DNA of 64,000 nucleotides from a virus, in IMG/VR virus record IMGVR_UViG_3300032265_003945, positions 1 to 64,000 of that record. One strand, given 5' to 3'. Both the position numbers and the translations under genes were made by a program. Under the pieces are notes generated by a model. It had not been told where the DNA came from, searched no databases, and saw only the letters and a list, made by a program, of their open reading frames with translations. Below, in pieces: positions 19,835-29,300 of the stretch (position 1 is the stretch's first letter; each line of letters opens with the position of its first letter).

Positions 19835-20266
19835 TCATATAGTGGTTACGGTAAAATCAGTGGCTAGAGCCTTTAATCCCTTACTCAAAACTTTCACTCG
19901 AACCAAAAACAACCTAAAGTCATTTGTATCCCTGCTAATTGATATATCCATAATATAATTAATTTGCTCAAAAGGGGATAATGTTTGTAATTGTTTTGAT
20001 TGTGTTTCTTGCAAAGATTTTAAATTTTGTATGGCATTTTCTAATTGAACCCTAGATACCTGCAAGATAATGTCATTGCTTAGGGGTGAGCCAATCATTG
20101 TTTTTGAGAGAAGGGAACCGTACCACGGATAAAGTGGGTTAGTTCCGGTAGGAGTAATGCATATTTTTAACAAATCCTGGGCTAATTTATCCGTATCGGT
20201 AACAACATTTAAGTTACCGTTATTGACTACCAAATCTCCAGAAATTATTTTTAGATCAAAGGACAT
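19835..20266 (-). CDS. gp25/gpW-like baseplate wedge subunit
   Basis: A 143-residue protein immediately upstream of the baseplate-J-like gene, the invariant gp25-gp6 (W-J) arrangement of contractile tails. The segment DKLAQDLLKICITPTGTNPL followed by YPWYGSLL matches the gp25-type pattern of an amphipathic helix, a loop with Pro/Gly, and an aromatic-Gly-Ser turn. The C-terminal half is beta-rich (YIMDISISRD, LFLVRVKVLS). It would be a wedge component that helps trigger sheath assembly. Only the family level is claimed. Confidence 0.7.
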   Translation of the reverse strand: MSFDLKIISGDLVVNNGNLNVVTDTDKLAQDLLKICITPTGTNPLYPWYGSLLSKTMIGSPLSNDIILQVSRVQLENAIQNLKSLQETQSKQLQTLSPFEQINYIMDISISRDTNDFRLFLVRVKVLSKGLKALATDFTVTTI

Positions 20267-20300
20267 AATTTTGCCTTATTTTATATAAAAATGCAAAATT
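20267..20300 (-). promoter_or_regulatory. hairpin at the gp25-like translation start
   Basis: AATTTTGC (20267-20274) and GCAAAATT (20293-20300) form an 8-bp inverted repeat immediately before the ATG at 20266. The AAGG Shine-Dalgarno-like bases lie at the edge of the stem, so folding could limit initiation. The sequence is very AT-rich and the 18-base loop is long, so chance is possible. Confidence 0.3.
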
Positions 20301-20310
20301 ATTACTTTAA

Positions 20311-21993
20311 TCAAGAGGATGCCGATTTTTTAAGGTTCAGATAGATGGCATCACATATAGAATATAAATATTTTACTAAAACTGAAAATCTAGATAGAGC
20401 TTCTTTAATTCCAATTCTTTCGGGAAGAGGGGTCCTTAAATTAAAAATTTTATTTTGCATTCTAGCATAGGCGGTATCATCAAAGAAAGAAATTAAAACC
20501 TGCTCATCTATTAAATAAAGTGCTGAAGTAATTACTAAAACATCGCATAATCCAAGACCACTAAATTCTCCCATTATATATTCTATATACTTAAGGGCGT
20601 TGTTGGTATAAGAAAATGCATTGGACCTTGCTTTATTGAGTTGCTCCAAGTTTTTTTGATCTAAGGTAGAATCTATCGGTGGTCCATTGATAAAATCAGT
20701 AATCGCTCCCAGAGCGCTTTGTAATTGAGCTAAGAAAGGGTTTTCAGATAAACTAGAAGTTTTTATAATTTTGTTAAAGAGAATATCTATTTGATTTGTA
20801 GCATTTTTTGCCGTTAAATACACTATTTCAATTTCTCTTTTATCTTTATTATTAGGATCTGATGAGAGTATTTTTCTTAAGTTGCATCCATACTCTGGTC
20901 CAGATTGACTCGGTACGGGTATTAAATTATAATTTCTTTGATTTTCATTAATTACATCTACGTTTTTTTTAAGCTCTGCCATCATTTTTTTAGCAAGTCC
21001 TATGAAACTAGCATAATAAACCGATGTATTTCCTGATGCATTTGTATTTGTATAGATTTTATTTAAATCTGAGCTATCTAATGAGATAGATCCTGTACTG
21101 GTCACCTGCTTAATGTAATCGATCTGGCTTTTTTGATAATCACTTAATTGCTCTTTTTGATTATTTGAAGAAAGTCTATCAATACATATTTGTTGCAAGC
21201 CAGCCGCAGGATATTGGATTTTAGTATCAGGAGTTTTACCATCAAATATAAAAAAGGGAACGTTAATATGATTGCTATCTCCCGCTGCAAAAGATGCTCG
21301 AGGATCAACTACAAATGGCATAATGAAATGGTATCTTTCGTTTGCATTTTTACCGAACCACTTAATATAAGGCGAAAGATCGTCAAGAGCGGTACGATTA
21401 AATAAATTAACATACGTCATCATATCTTTGCCATCCACGGATTCTGTAGAGACATTATATTTACAATCCTTAGATTCTATTTCTAAGGGATTTTTTTCTG
21501 GATTATTCATGCAACTATCAAATTTTCTTGGATTTTTTGTAACTAGTGCTAAAACGCTCGCCCCAATACTTTCATTCCTAGAAAAAATAGATAATATTTG
21601 ATTTAAATATAAATTTCTATCATTAGATGTTATGTAGCATTTTGTTTTAGTAAAATTATTTGATATTTTTATTTTATTTTCAATATTATCGGTATTAGAG
21701 TCGTACCCGGGATTAAAGAAATTATCATTATCAATTACCGGCATCCCTAATATTCTGTAGAAAGCGTGACACCTAGATTCTTTAAAAGCATAAGATGAGT
21801 CATCGTTGAAGACCAATACGGGAGGAGGATCTCCTTTAGTTACTTCTGGACTATCAATTGTGTAAATATTATTTTCATTTATAATTCCAGAAATATAATT
21901 ATTTCCACGGTACCCATCAATATGCTTAATCCATTTAGAATACAGGTCATCTAGATCTATAGTGTAATTTGCGTTATCTCGGTAAAACGGCAT
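20311..21993 (-). CDS. baseplate-locus structural protein, function unknown
   Basis: A 560-residue protein with no family I recognise. It is polar, with an aromatic N-terminal segment (IDLDDLYSKWIKHIDGYRGN), a CHAFYRILGMPVIDNDNFFN stretch near residue 78, and a helical C-terminal third including two hydrophobic helices near 470-540. Cysteines are scattered, with no zinc motif. Its ATG overlaps the TGA of the preceding hydrophobic protein by one base, so the two are probably made in similar amounts and may act together. Its place between spike and gp25-like genes argues for a virion or baseplate-assembly role. Confidence 0.75.
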   Translation of the reverse strand: MPFYRDNANYTIDLDDLYSKWIKHIDGYRGNNYISGIINENNIYTIDSPEVTKGDPPPVLVFNDDSSYAFKESRCHAFYRILGMPVIDNDNFFNPGYDSNTDNIENKIKISNNFTKTKCYITSNDRNLYLNQILSIFSRNESIGASVLALVTKNPRKFDSCMNNPEKNPLEIESKDCKYNVSTESVDGKDMMTYVNLFNRTALDDLSPYIKWFGKNANERYHFIMPFVVDPRASFAAGDSNHINVPFFIFDGKTPDTKIQYPAAGLQQICIDRLSSNNQKEQLSDYQKSQIDYIKQVTSTGSISLDSSDLNKIYTNTNASGNTSVYYASFIGLAKKMMAELKKNVDVINENQRNYNLIPVPSQSGPEYGCNLRKILSSDPNNKDKREIEIVYLTAKNATNQIDILFNKIIKTSSLSENPFLAQLQSALGAITDFINGPPIDSTLDQKNLEQLNKARSNAFSYTNNALKYIEYIMGEFSGLGLCDVLVITSALYLIDEQVLISFFDDTAYARMQNKIFNLRTPLPERIGIKEALSRFSVLVKYLYSICDAIYLNLKKSASS

Positions 21994-24260
21994 CAGCTAT
22001 CTCCTGAAGAAATTTCTTCTCTAGATACGTCTCCGTCGTCTCTTCTAGGTTGACCATCCGAGGAGTCGCCTATTCCGACAGACGTAGTTCCAACTCCAGA
22101 AGATGCGTAAATGAATTGATACTCTATTTTTCTAACAGAAACGCTAGATTGTTTTGATAGATCGGCGGGAATATTAGTGTCAGATATTTTTTTATTATCA
22201 AATGATATTTCTAATTCTCCAACTCCAGCCGTCTTACTGCCTATTTCTGCGATAAAGTATCGACTTCCATCATAAGAGAAAGAGGTGATATCTCCAAAAG
22301 TTACGTGAGGAATTATTTTTTCAGCCAATGAAGATGCGGAAGCGCTCGGCAATGAGCCGCACAAAGAGGCTCCGGAGCTTTCTTTTAAATCCACCTTTAC
22401 TTGAATTTTCTTGCTTGTAAATTGAACGGAGGGATTTATCTCTATGGTAGACCTGTATTGATCGAAACCGATTGGTATAATCGAGTTTATTGTGCTTTCT
22501 GTTTCTTGTTGCAGTTGCTGCATACAAGCAATTGCGGTAGCTTGCAGTTGTTGAGCGCCACTTTCCGTCACATCGTTTCTAAAGGCATCGATAGCTGAAA
22601 ATACGCATTCCTGAGCTTTTGTAACATCCGGGAAAACAAGATTTTGTAATTGCGCAATCTTAGTATTAAAATCATTGCTAAATACGGCATTTGTAAAAGT
22701 TTTATCAATATTTACTTGAGGCATGCACCCATTAGTAATAAGATCTTTTGATAGCAATACAGAGTGATTTATTTTAAATGTATATTCAATATTGTTAATA
22801 ATGACTGTTGGAAAATCTGTAATTGATTGAAAAATTGTTTTTGGAGGATTTTTTATGAAAAGAAAATTCTCTATTGTGGCTTGTGCACTTACTTCTGTAG
22901 TATTATTGCTTGCATTAGTATCGTAACCGGTTACAACAGTAACTCCATCCTCTTCAAATCCCTTTCCTCCCGCCATTTTTAAGACTCCCGTTGGATTTAC
23001 TTTAAAGGAATTGTCGGGTTGAATTAAAAGAGATTCTGTTGGATTGGTTATAATGCAATCTTTAAATACTAGATGCCTTATCTTATTTGTCGAAGATACT
23101 GATCTTCCCCAATCTGATGGATTGTATAAAAACTTCATATCCACTAGATAGGGGGCTTGGTTCGGTGGGGTTGACGCAGTATAATTTGAATCTGTGGGGA
23201 AAAATACCGGTTTTGGAGGCTCAGGAATGTCCTTAGCATCAATCATATTAATGAATTGTTGATAAAGATAACTGTTCGGACCGGCGCTATAGCCTTCTGT
23301 AGTGTATTCTCCCGAAGGAGCGTGTGCAGAAGCTTGGTCATAGAATCTAAAACTGGACTCTCTGTCTATTTTTTGGGGCAAGGAGCCAATTAAAACAGAG
23401 TATAACGGGTCGTTTTGGTTTATTCCTGCAAGATTTGGAAGTGACTGAACTTGGCTAATGTACTGGAAGGACCCGGTAGTTCGAATAAAGTTAGAATATT
23501 TTATAAAATTAGGGCAAACATCGGCGGTACAGCAGTTTTGAAAATCGCTGCTGTCGCATGGCGGTATAGCAAATCCAAGCTGCAGAATATCTTTAAAAAT
23601 TTGAATCACTAAAGATATCATTAAAAACACAACGAAAACATTTTGAAATAAGCAGAGAATTATACCAATTTTTTTAGCAACTGCCAGTATTACTTCTTTG
23701 TCAGCTCTATCTATAGCCTTGAACAAAGTTCTAATATTTATAATTATTAACTTAACTAGTTGTACAATTAAAAGTATTACGTATTGTATAATTTGAATTA
23801 TTAATATTAATAAGGCAATGATCATTACAATCAATGCTAATAATGGAAATAATGCCAAGAATAAAGGAATACATTCTCTAAAAAGTCTTTGCACGGCGTT
23901 TGCCGTTTTTACCGGATTAGGTAATGCGCAAATTACTTCAATCACGCACAAGATCATTTTTAGCAGTGGTAGAAAAAATTTATACAACATCAAAAATGGC
24001 AAAAATTGATCTAATACTTTAATCACCCCGTCAATAATATCTTTTCCAAAATTAGGGTTTAATGGTGACTTTAGCTCTCCTACTGGCAGTAAAACTTTAA
24101 CCAATTCAAAAATGCCAGACAAATCTGGTGGTCCGAGAAGACCTTTAAAGTCAGGAATGGGCAGATTTGGGACGCCAGGAAGCCCAAAGCCAGGTATTGC
24201 TGGTCCGGATGGACCATCCGGTATATTTATATTAATGCTATTGGGATCGCAAGGACACAT
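21993..24260 (-). CDS. hydrophobic multi-pass protein of the baseplate locus, function unknown
   Basis: A 755-residue protein. Residues 1-60 are rich in Pro/Gly/Asn. Residues about 85-245 contain long hydrophobic stretches, enough for four to six membrane passes: FLMLYKFFLPLLKMILCVI, LFLALFPLLALIVMIIALLI followed directly by further Ile/Leu-rich sequence, and IILCLFQNVFVVFLMISLVI. A Cys cluster follows (PPCDSSDFQNCCTADVC). The C-terminal two thirds are soluble beta/alpha sequence with an acidic Ser/Gly tail. It starts ten bases after the spike gene. Such hydrophobicity is not expected of an ordinary wedge protein. It might be carried with the spike and inserted into the host membrane, or it might be an assembly factor; no homologue is recognised. 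Confidence 0.75.
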   Translation of the reverse strand: MCPCDPNSININIPDGPSGPAIPGFGLPGVPNLPIPDFKGLLGPPDLSGIFELVKVLLPVGELKSPLNPNFGKDIIDGVIKVLDQFLPFLMLYKFFLPLLKMILCVIEVICALPNPVKTANAVQRLFRECIPLFLALFPLLALIVMIIALLILIIQIIQYVILLIVQLVKLIIINIRTLFKAIDRADKEVILAVAKKIGIILCLFQNVFVVFLMISLVIQIFKDILQLGFAIPPCDSSDFQNCCTADVCPNFIKYSNFIRTTGSFQYISQVQSLPNLAGINQNDPLYSVLIGSLPQKIDRESSFRFYDQASAHAPSGEYTTEGYSAGPNSYLYQQFINMIDAKDIPEPPKPVFFPTDSNYTASTPPNQAPYLVDMKFLYNPSDWGRSVSSTNKIRHLVFKDCIITNPTESLLIQPDNSFKVNPTGVLKMAGGKGFEEDGVTVVTGYDTNASNNTTEVSAQATIENFLFIKNPPKTIFQSITDFPTVIINNIEYTFKINHSVLLSKDLITNGCMPQVNIDKTFTNAVFSNDFNTKIAQLQNLVFPDVTKAQECVFSAIDAFRNDVTESGAQQLQATAIACMQQLQQETESTINSIIPIGFDQYRSTIEINPSVQFTSKKIQVKVDLKESSGASLCGSLPSASASSLAEKIIPHVTFGDITSFSYDGSRYFIAEIGSKTAGVGELEISFDNKKISDTNIPADLSKQSSVSVRKIEYQFIYASSGVGTTSVGIGDSSDGQPRRDDGDVSREEISSGDS

Positions 24261-24270
24261 ACTTTATATA

Positions 24271-26358
24271 TTATATCGTTGGATTTAGGCTTTGCGCTAT
24301 TTTCTCGACTCGCCTTCCTTCAATTTCAACTATTTCTCCGGAAATAGAAACCTTTGAATTAGATCTTATATCGATTTCCCCATTAGACTCAATAAATATT
24401 TTGGTTGGAGATATTAGGGATATCCCTGTTTTATCTATTCTAATAACAGTAGCATTGTTTCCTTCCGTTATAACCCGAATATCAATGGCTCCAGAAGTGT
24501 ACGCATTGTTTATCCCTTTGCTATCAAACCTACTATCTTGGCTTTCATTAATGCCGAATCCACCTACTTGCAATAGAAGTTGACCATCCATCCCAATAGC
24601 TGCACTAATATTATTTTTATCTTTACCTATATTAGCTATCATTCCTCCGGCAGTATCAAGCCAAATTGACTGTCTATCTATCGTATTTGCTCCGACATTA
24701 AGCTCGATGGAGCCATCTAAATTAATAGATCCGCTACGACCTCCGGCATTTTTACCAACAATTATAGATTCGCTGACGATCGGATGGGTGATGACTTGAT
24801 TTGGAAAAATAAGTGTTTCTGGTGGATTATAAAGATAATTTGTAAGGTCGGGAAGTTGATGAGAAATACAAGTGGCAGTAATATCGTGATAAGCTGTTCC
24901 ATGAGCAAGATGAGAGACATTATTTCCATCAGTAATCTTTTTAGAGATTCTATCAATGGGCGAAACTTCTGCACCATCCTTATCTTTAATAGAAATTAAT
25001 CCACGATTATATCCACCTTTGCTTTTTATTTGGTCTTTTTTACTTTCATACTTTAAATTAAAATTAACCATTCCTGCCGCAAATGAATCATGCAAAACAT
25101 CAACCGCATCACTGGGAAATAGTAATTCATTTGGATTAATAGACGGATCATTTGCTGCGGCAACCGTATTATAATTCTCATATCGAGTTAATAGGGGCAC
25201 ATTTCCCGACTCCGAAGAAGCGGGAATATTTATTTTGAACTGACCCTCTTTATCTACGTCAACGAAAAATCTACTTCTACTGCGAGCATAGTCCGACGTA
25301 TCGTTTACGTCGGGAGGATTATTGAGTTTTCCAAGATCTTTTTTAGCATTTATTTCAAAATGAAAAGCTATTCCTCGTCTTTGATTTTCCCTGATTTTAA
25401 AATAATTATCTGCTTGAGAAGATTGAAGATCTCCATTAAGTTTATTTTTAATTGGGAATCTATTTAAATCTAAAAGATTTCCATAAATATCTACTACGGT
25501 ACCTTTTACTGACTCCATTAAATAATTGGGTGAAGTTAACCCTAAACTCAGAGTATCTGCCCTACTCGCCCGCCTATCTTTTTTAAGCGTTGGCAAGGTC
25601 GAAGATTTGCTGGCTTTTTCTGAGGACGAGAGATAATTTTCGGATTCAGATTTTAAATCTAAAACATTAGAAGAGTAGGAAAACTCATAAACAATTTCTC
25701 TATTTTCTGTAAAATTGGGGCTTTTTAATGAAACAAACTCATTTAATTCTGTAGAATTAAAATCATCGAAAGAAAATAAAGATATTGACGGTATGTTTCT
25801 ATAAAAATCTTCTTTAATTAGTTTTAAACTGTCTGGATAATTGGTTTCACCAATTTCTCTTCTTATTTCCCCATCAATTTTTCTAGAAGATTGAGAAAAA
25901 TTAAAATGATAATTGTAATTATTATTAGAACTATCGTACCAATTATCAGATGCGTATTCTCCATTATAAAGAAGTAATCTTTTATTTTCTGATTTTCCTA
26001 AAATAATATCATTTTGTCTTAATAAAATATTATTTTCCGGATTACTTCTTAGTAGTAACTGCCCTGGGACTAAATTTTGCGGCAAAATACCATGATTCGT
26101 GGCGTAATATTTAATAGGGACATATTGACTGCTTTGTCCTTGCAGAATGAGGGCTGGTGTATTTGGCGGCGGTTTGGCGCCAATAAGCACGCCATTATTA
26201 TCTGAATATGTATAATAAAAATCGTATTGAGAATTCTTTTTTCCGCCCAAGGAAATACTTAACGGAATTCTATTACTAGAATCGTCTACGGTTCCGGTGA
26301 CCTTCCCGGTAATAATTAATCCAGGAGGTGGGGTAAATTTTAAACTACTAGCGTTCAT
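24271..26358 (-). CDS. baseplate central spike-like protein (gp5/gpV-type)
   Basis: A 695-residue protein following the hub by one base, where the spike gene lies in contractile tails. Residues about 50-140 are beta-rich, with turns like GVLIGAKPPPNTPALILQGQ and NDIILGKSEN, compatible with an OB-type domain. The C-terminal ~150 residues are repetitive short strands separated by Gly/Asn (GSIELNVGANTIDRQSIWLD, GGMIANIGKD, IESNGEIDIRSNSKVSISGE), the pattern of the intertwined beta-helix or prism in gp5/VgrG spikes. No lysozyme domain is evident in the middle. The role, trimeric membrane-piercing spike, is inferred from order and repeats. Confidence 0.7.
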   Translation of the reverse strand: MNASSLKFTPPPGLIITGKVTGTVDDSSNRIPLSISLGGKKNSQYDFYYTYSDNNGVLIGAKPPPNTPALILQGQSSQYVPIKYYATNHGILPQNLVPGQLLLRSNPENNILLRQNDIILGKSENKRLLLYNGEYASDNWYDSSNNNYNYHFNFSQSSRKIDGEIRREIGETNYPDSLKLIKEDFYRNIPSISLFSFDDFNSTELNEFVSLKSPNFTENREIVYEFSYSSNVLDLKSESENYLSSSEKASKSSTLPTLKKDRRASRADTLSLGLTSPNYLMESVKGTVVDIYGNLLDLNRFPIKNKLNGDLQSSQADNYFKIRENQRRGIAFHFEINAKKDLGKLNNPPDVNDTSDYARSRSRFFVDVDKEGQFKINIPASSESGNVPLLTRYENYNTVAAANDPSINPNELLFPSDAVDVLHDSFAAGMVNFNLKYESKKDQIKSKGGYNRGLISIKDKDGAEVSPIDRISKKITDGNNVSHLAHGTAYHDITATCISHQLPDLTNYLYNPPETLIFPNQVITHPIVSESIIVGKNAGGRSGSINLDGSIELNVGANTIDRQSIWLDTAGGMIANIGKDKNNISAAIGMDGQLLLQVGGFGINESQDSRFDSKGINNAYTSGAIDIRVITEGNNATVIRIDKTGISLISPTKIFIESNGEIDIRSNSKVSISGEIVEIEGRRVEKIAQSLNPTI

Positions 26359-26359
26359 T

Positions 26360-29300
26360 TTATTTTCTAAGGACGGGTTTAATAAAGCAATCTATTATAT
26401 ATCCAACTAAGTATTTCTTTTTCTTATACACAATTTCTACGGGAGTTTTAGAGATTGCGTTGGGGTCTGCCGCTGGCGTAATGCTGGAAGTATCTTTTTT
26501 TGCAAGCTGATCGGCTGCATTAAAAGCAAATCTAGATGGGCTGGACCTTCTGCTTGAACTTGATAAATCTACAGCTGGGGCGACAGTGACCGTTGCCCTA
26601 GATCTATTTCTAAAATTAAGTAACGAAGGATCCTCGTCATTAAAAGTTGAAGTTCCGTCAAAAATTGATTTAATATAATTGGCGAAATTTTTTGTGATAT
26701 CTGACTTTTTAAAAGCCTTATCTTCATAAATTACTAATCTTAATTCTAAGTCAAAATTTGGATCATTATTTGAATTTATAGCTTTATCAAAAGCAGAAGA
26801 TATTTGTTTTAAAATATTAGAATTAGTATTGCCAATAGGAGTTTTTTCAGATAATAATTTTTGATTTATTTCTTCGGTTGTTCCTTTTTGTAAAATTATT
26901 TGAGGATCTAGGACGAAACAACCTACCGCAGTACCGTCGACAACGTTCAAATTTTTTCTATTATCTATGGTGACATTGTCTCTGTTATTGTAAAGCATTT
27001 TTCCGGCTATATCTAAATTAGTTGGAATATATTCTCCAGGATAATGTCCGTAAGAAAGATCTAGAGTGGTTGCGAACTCTCCTCCCATACTAATAGTATG
27101 TCTTACTGATTCTACATAGAATAACATTCCTTTTTGCTCTAAATACACAACTTCTCCTGGTTGGGAGAACTCATTGCCAATAACGGTAACCGATCCTTTA
27201 ATTATATTTTTTCTTTGCCTTGATAACAAGGCGGCTGCAAATGGTCCAGTTTGCGACTGTGGATTGGTTAAGAATGGCATATCTACTTCGGATGCCTCTT
27301 TGAGACCATACATTTTCCATAAATCATAATCAATTGCATCTGAAGAGATAAGCGCATTACCTCCGTTAGGGAGAAAATCAAATCCAGGTCCGCCAGATTG
27401 AGTTGCAGATTTGGGTAAATTTTTATCTAGCCGACCAGTTACTCTTACAGAGGTATATTCTGGCCCATTAGAATCTATATTATAATTAATAATTTGAGAA
27501 TTTTTAATAATATATCTGGAACCTGACCCAGGACCGTAATCATCATATGACTCATCTTCAATCAGGTATTCAAATGCTTCTGGAAATGTTTGGCTGGAAG
27601 TAGTCGAGGAAGGAAATAGTAACTGAGTTGTTGTTTCCGAATTATTTAAAGAATTTAGCTCTGATGCATTTTTAATTACTGAATATAATGACTTAATCGC
27701 TTTTTGTCTTTCAAAGATTTTTTTAGCCATTTCATTTGTTATTTTAAAAGAATCTACCTGGTAAAATTTTGGAAAAACTACCTCCCCAATAACACTTCCA
27801 GATTCTTCAGAAGACCCTCCATAAGAATTAGAATAAATATAATCTTGTGGCTTAATTCTTACTCCTATTTTTTTGTACACTCTATCAATTAAATAATTAA
27901 TTAGCTTATCCTTACTTTCGTCTTCCTGCGTAGACAGTAATTGTTGTTGAAGCAATTGAGAATTAAGAACAGTATTTCTAAAATTATTTAATCTACCACC
28001 TAAATCAAAAGTGCTTTTAATATTTAATTGAGGTTTTAAAATTCCATTTAAATTTTTTGTTTTTTCAAAATTATCATCTCTTTCTGTCCTGTCTGAGTTA
28101 ATGTTCCCATTAGAATCTAGAAAGGAGTACAACTCAGCGAATCCCTTTATTTCTCCATTGTATGGATCGGATAATAAATTAAAATTTGCTTTGCCTGCCG
28201 AATTTGGAGAGGCTAACGGAGATCCCAAATCATTAGATGTAGATGATTTAATAAAATTAATAACGGGAGTGTCGTCGGTACGATTATTTTTTTGACCAGA
28301 AATAGCTGCAAATATTCTTAGCTCATCTTCAATAGCTGTAATTTTATTATAAAGAGATTGTATTTGATTAAAGAATAGGTTATTTAGAAATTGAGGAAAT
28401 ATTTGAATATTGCTTTTGCTGTTTTTATTTTGAAGCATTTTGTAAAAAACAGACTTGGGCATTCTATTATATTGCGGAGTTCTAACTCTTAGATGTCCCT
28501 GAGTATCTGCAAAAAATTCTAAATCTAGTACCTTTGCGGCAGATTTTATTTTTTCTAATACGGTACTATATCTGTTATTATAGAGATCTATTTTTTGCCC
28601 AGCGATATCCGCTTCAAAGGCTGATAAATCATAGCTTTTATCATAGGAATCATCAACTATAAAATAATTAACATCTTGATTAGACCGAACAGCCCAAGAT
28701 AGTCTTCTTGTTAAGAAATTTATTTTTCTTCTTAGCGCCCGTCGATTATTAGGATCTTCATAATTAATTCCCTTGCTAAGATAATAATTATAATCAGTAG
28801 AAATATCATTTCCAATAATAGTAAAATTATCAGTTTTTAAAAAATTAGTAAAGGACTGCTCTTGATCTTGCAAAATATTTTGAGATTTTGATATTTTTTC
28901 TTTATTTTGCTCCATTATTGCGGAAGGATTAATAGTTGAATCATTGTTCAAGGATGCAACAATGATAGAAAATTGAAGCTCCTGTAAGGATTTGTAATTT
29001 TCTTGAAGCGTTACCTGGGCTTTAATTAAATCTTGCGTTCTCAAAGAAATCATTTCCGTATAAGATTTCTCATCAATAGATAAATTTTTAAAAGGAACAA
29101 AGTTTCCCCAAAGAGAATTATTTTTTTGTATATTTGAAGATAATTGAGATAATCTAGATGCTACCAAACGAGAATTGTCTTTGTTTAAATTTAGTCCGCC
29201 CGTATCAATTCCCGCCTTAAAATAATTAGGATAATTATAAGGAGTTCCAGTAACCAGCAAAGAAATTGTGTTCATGACGTCTTGGTTGGCTAACACTTCG

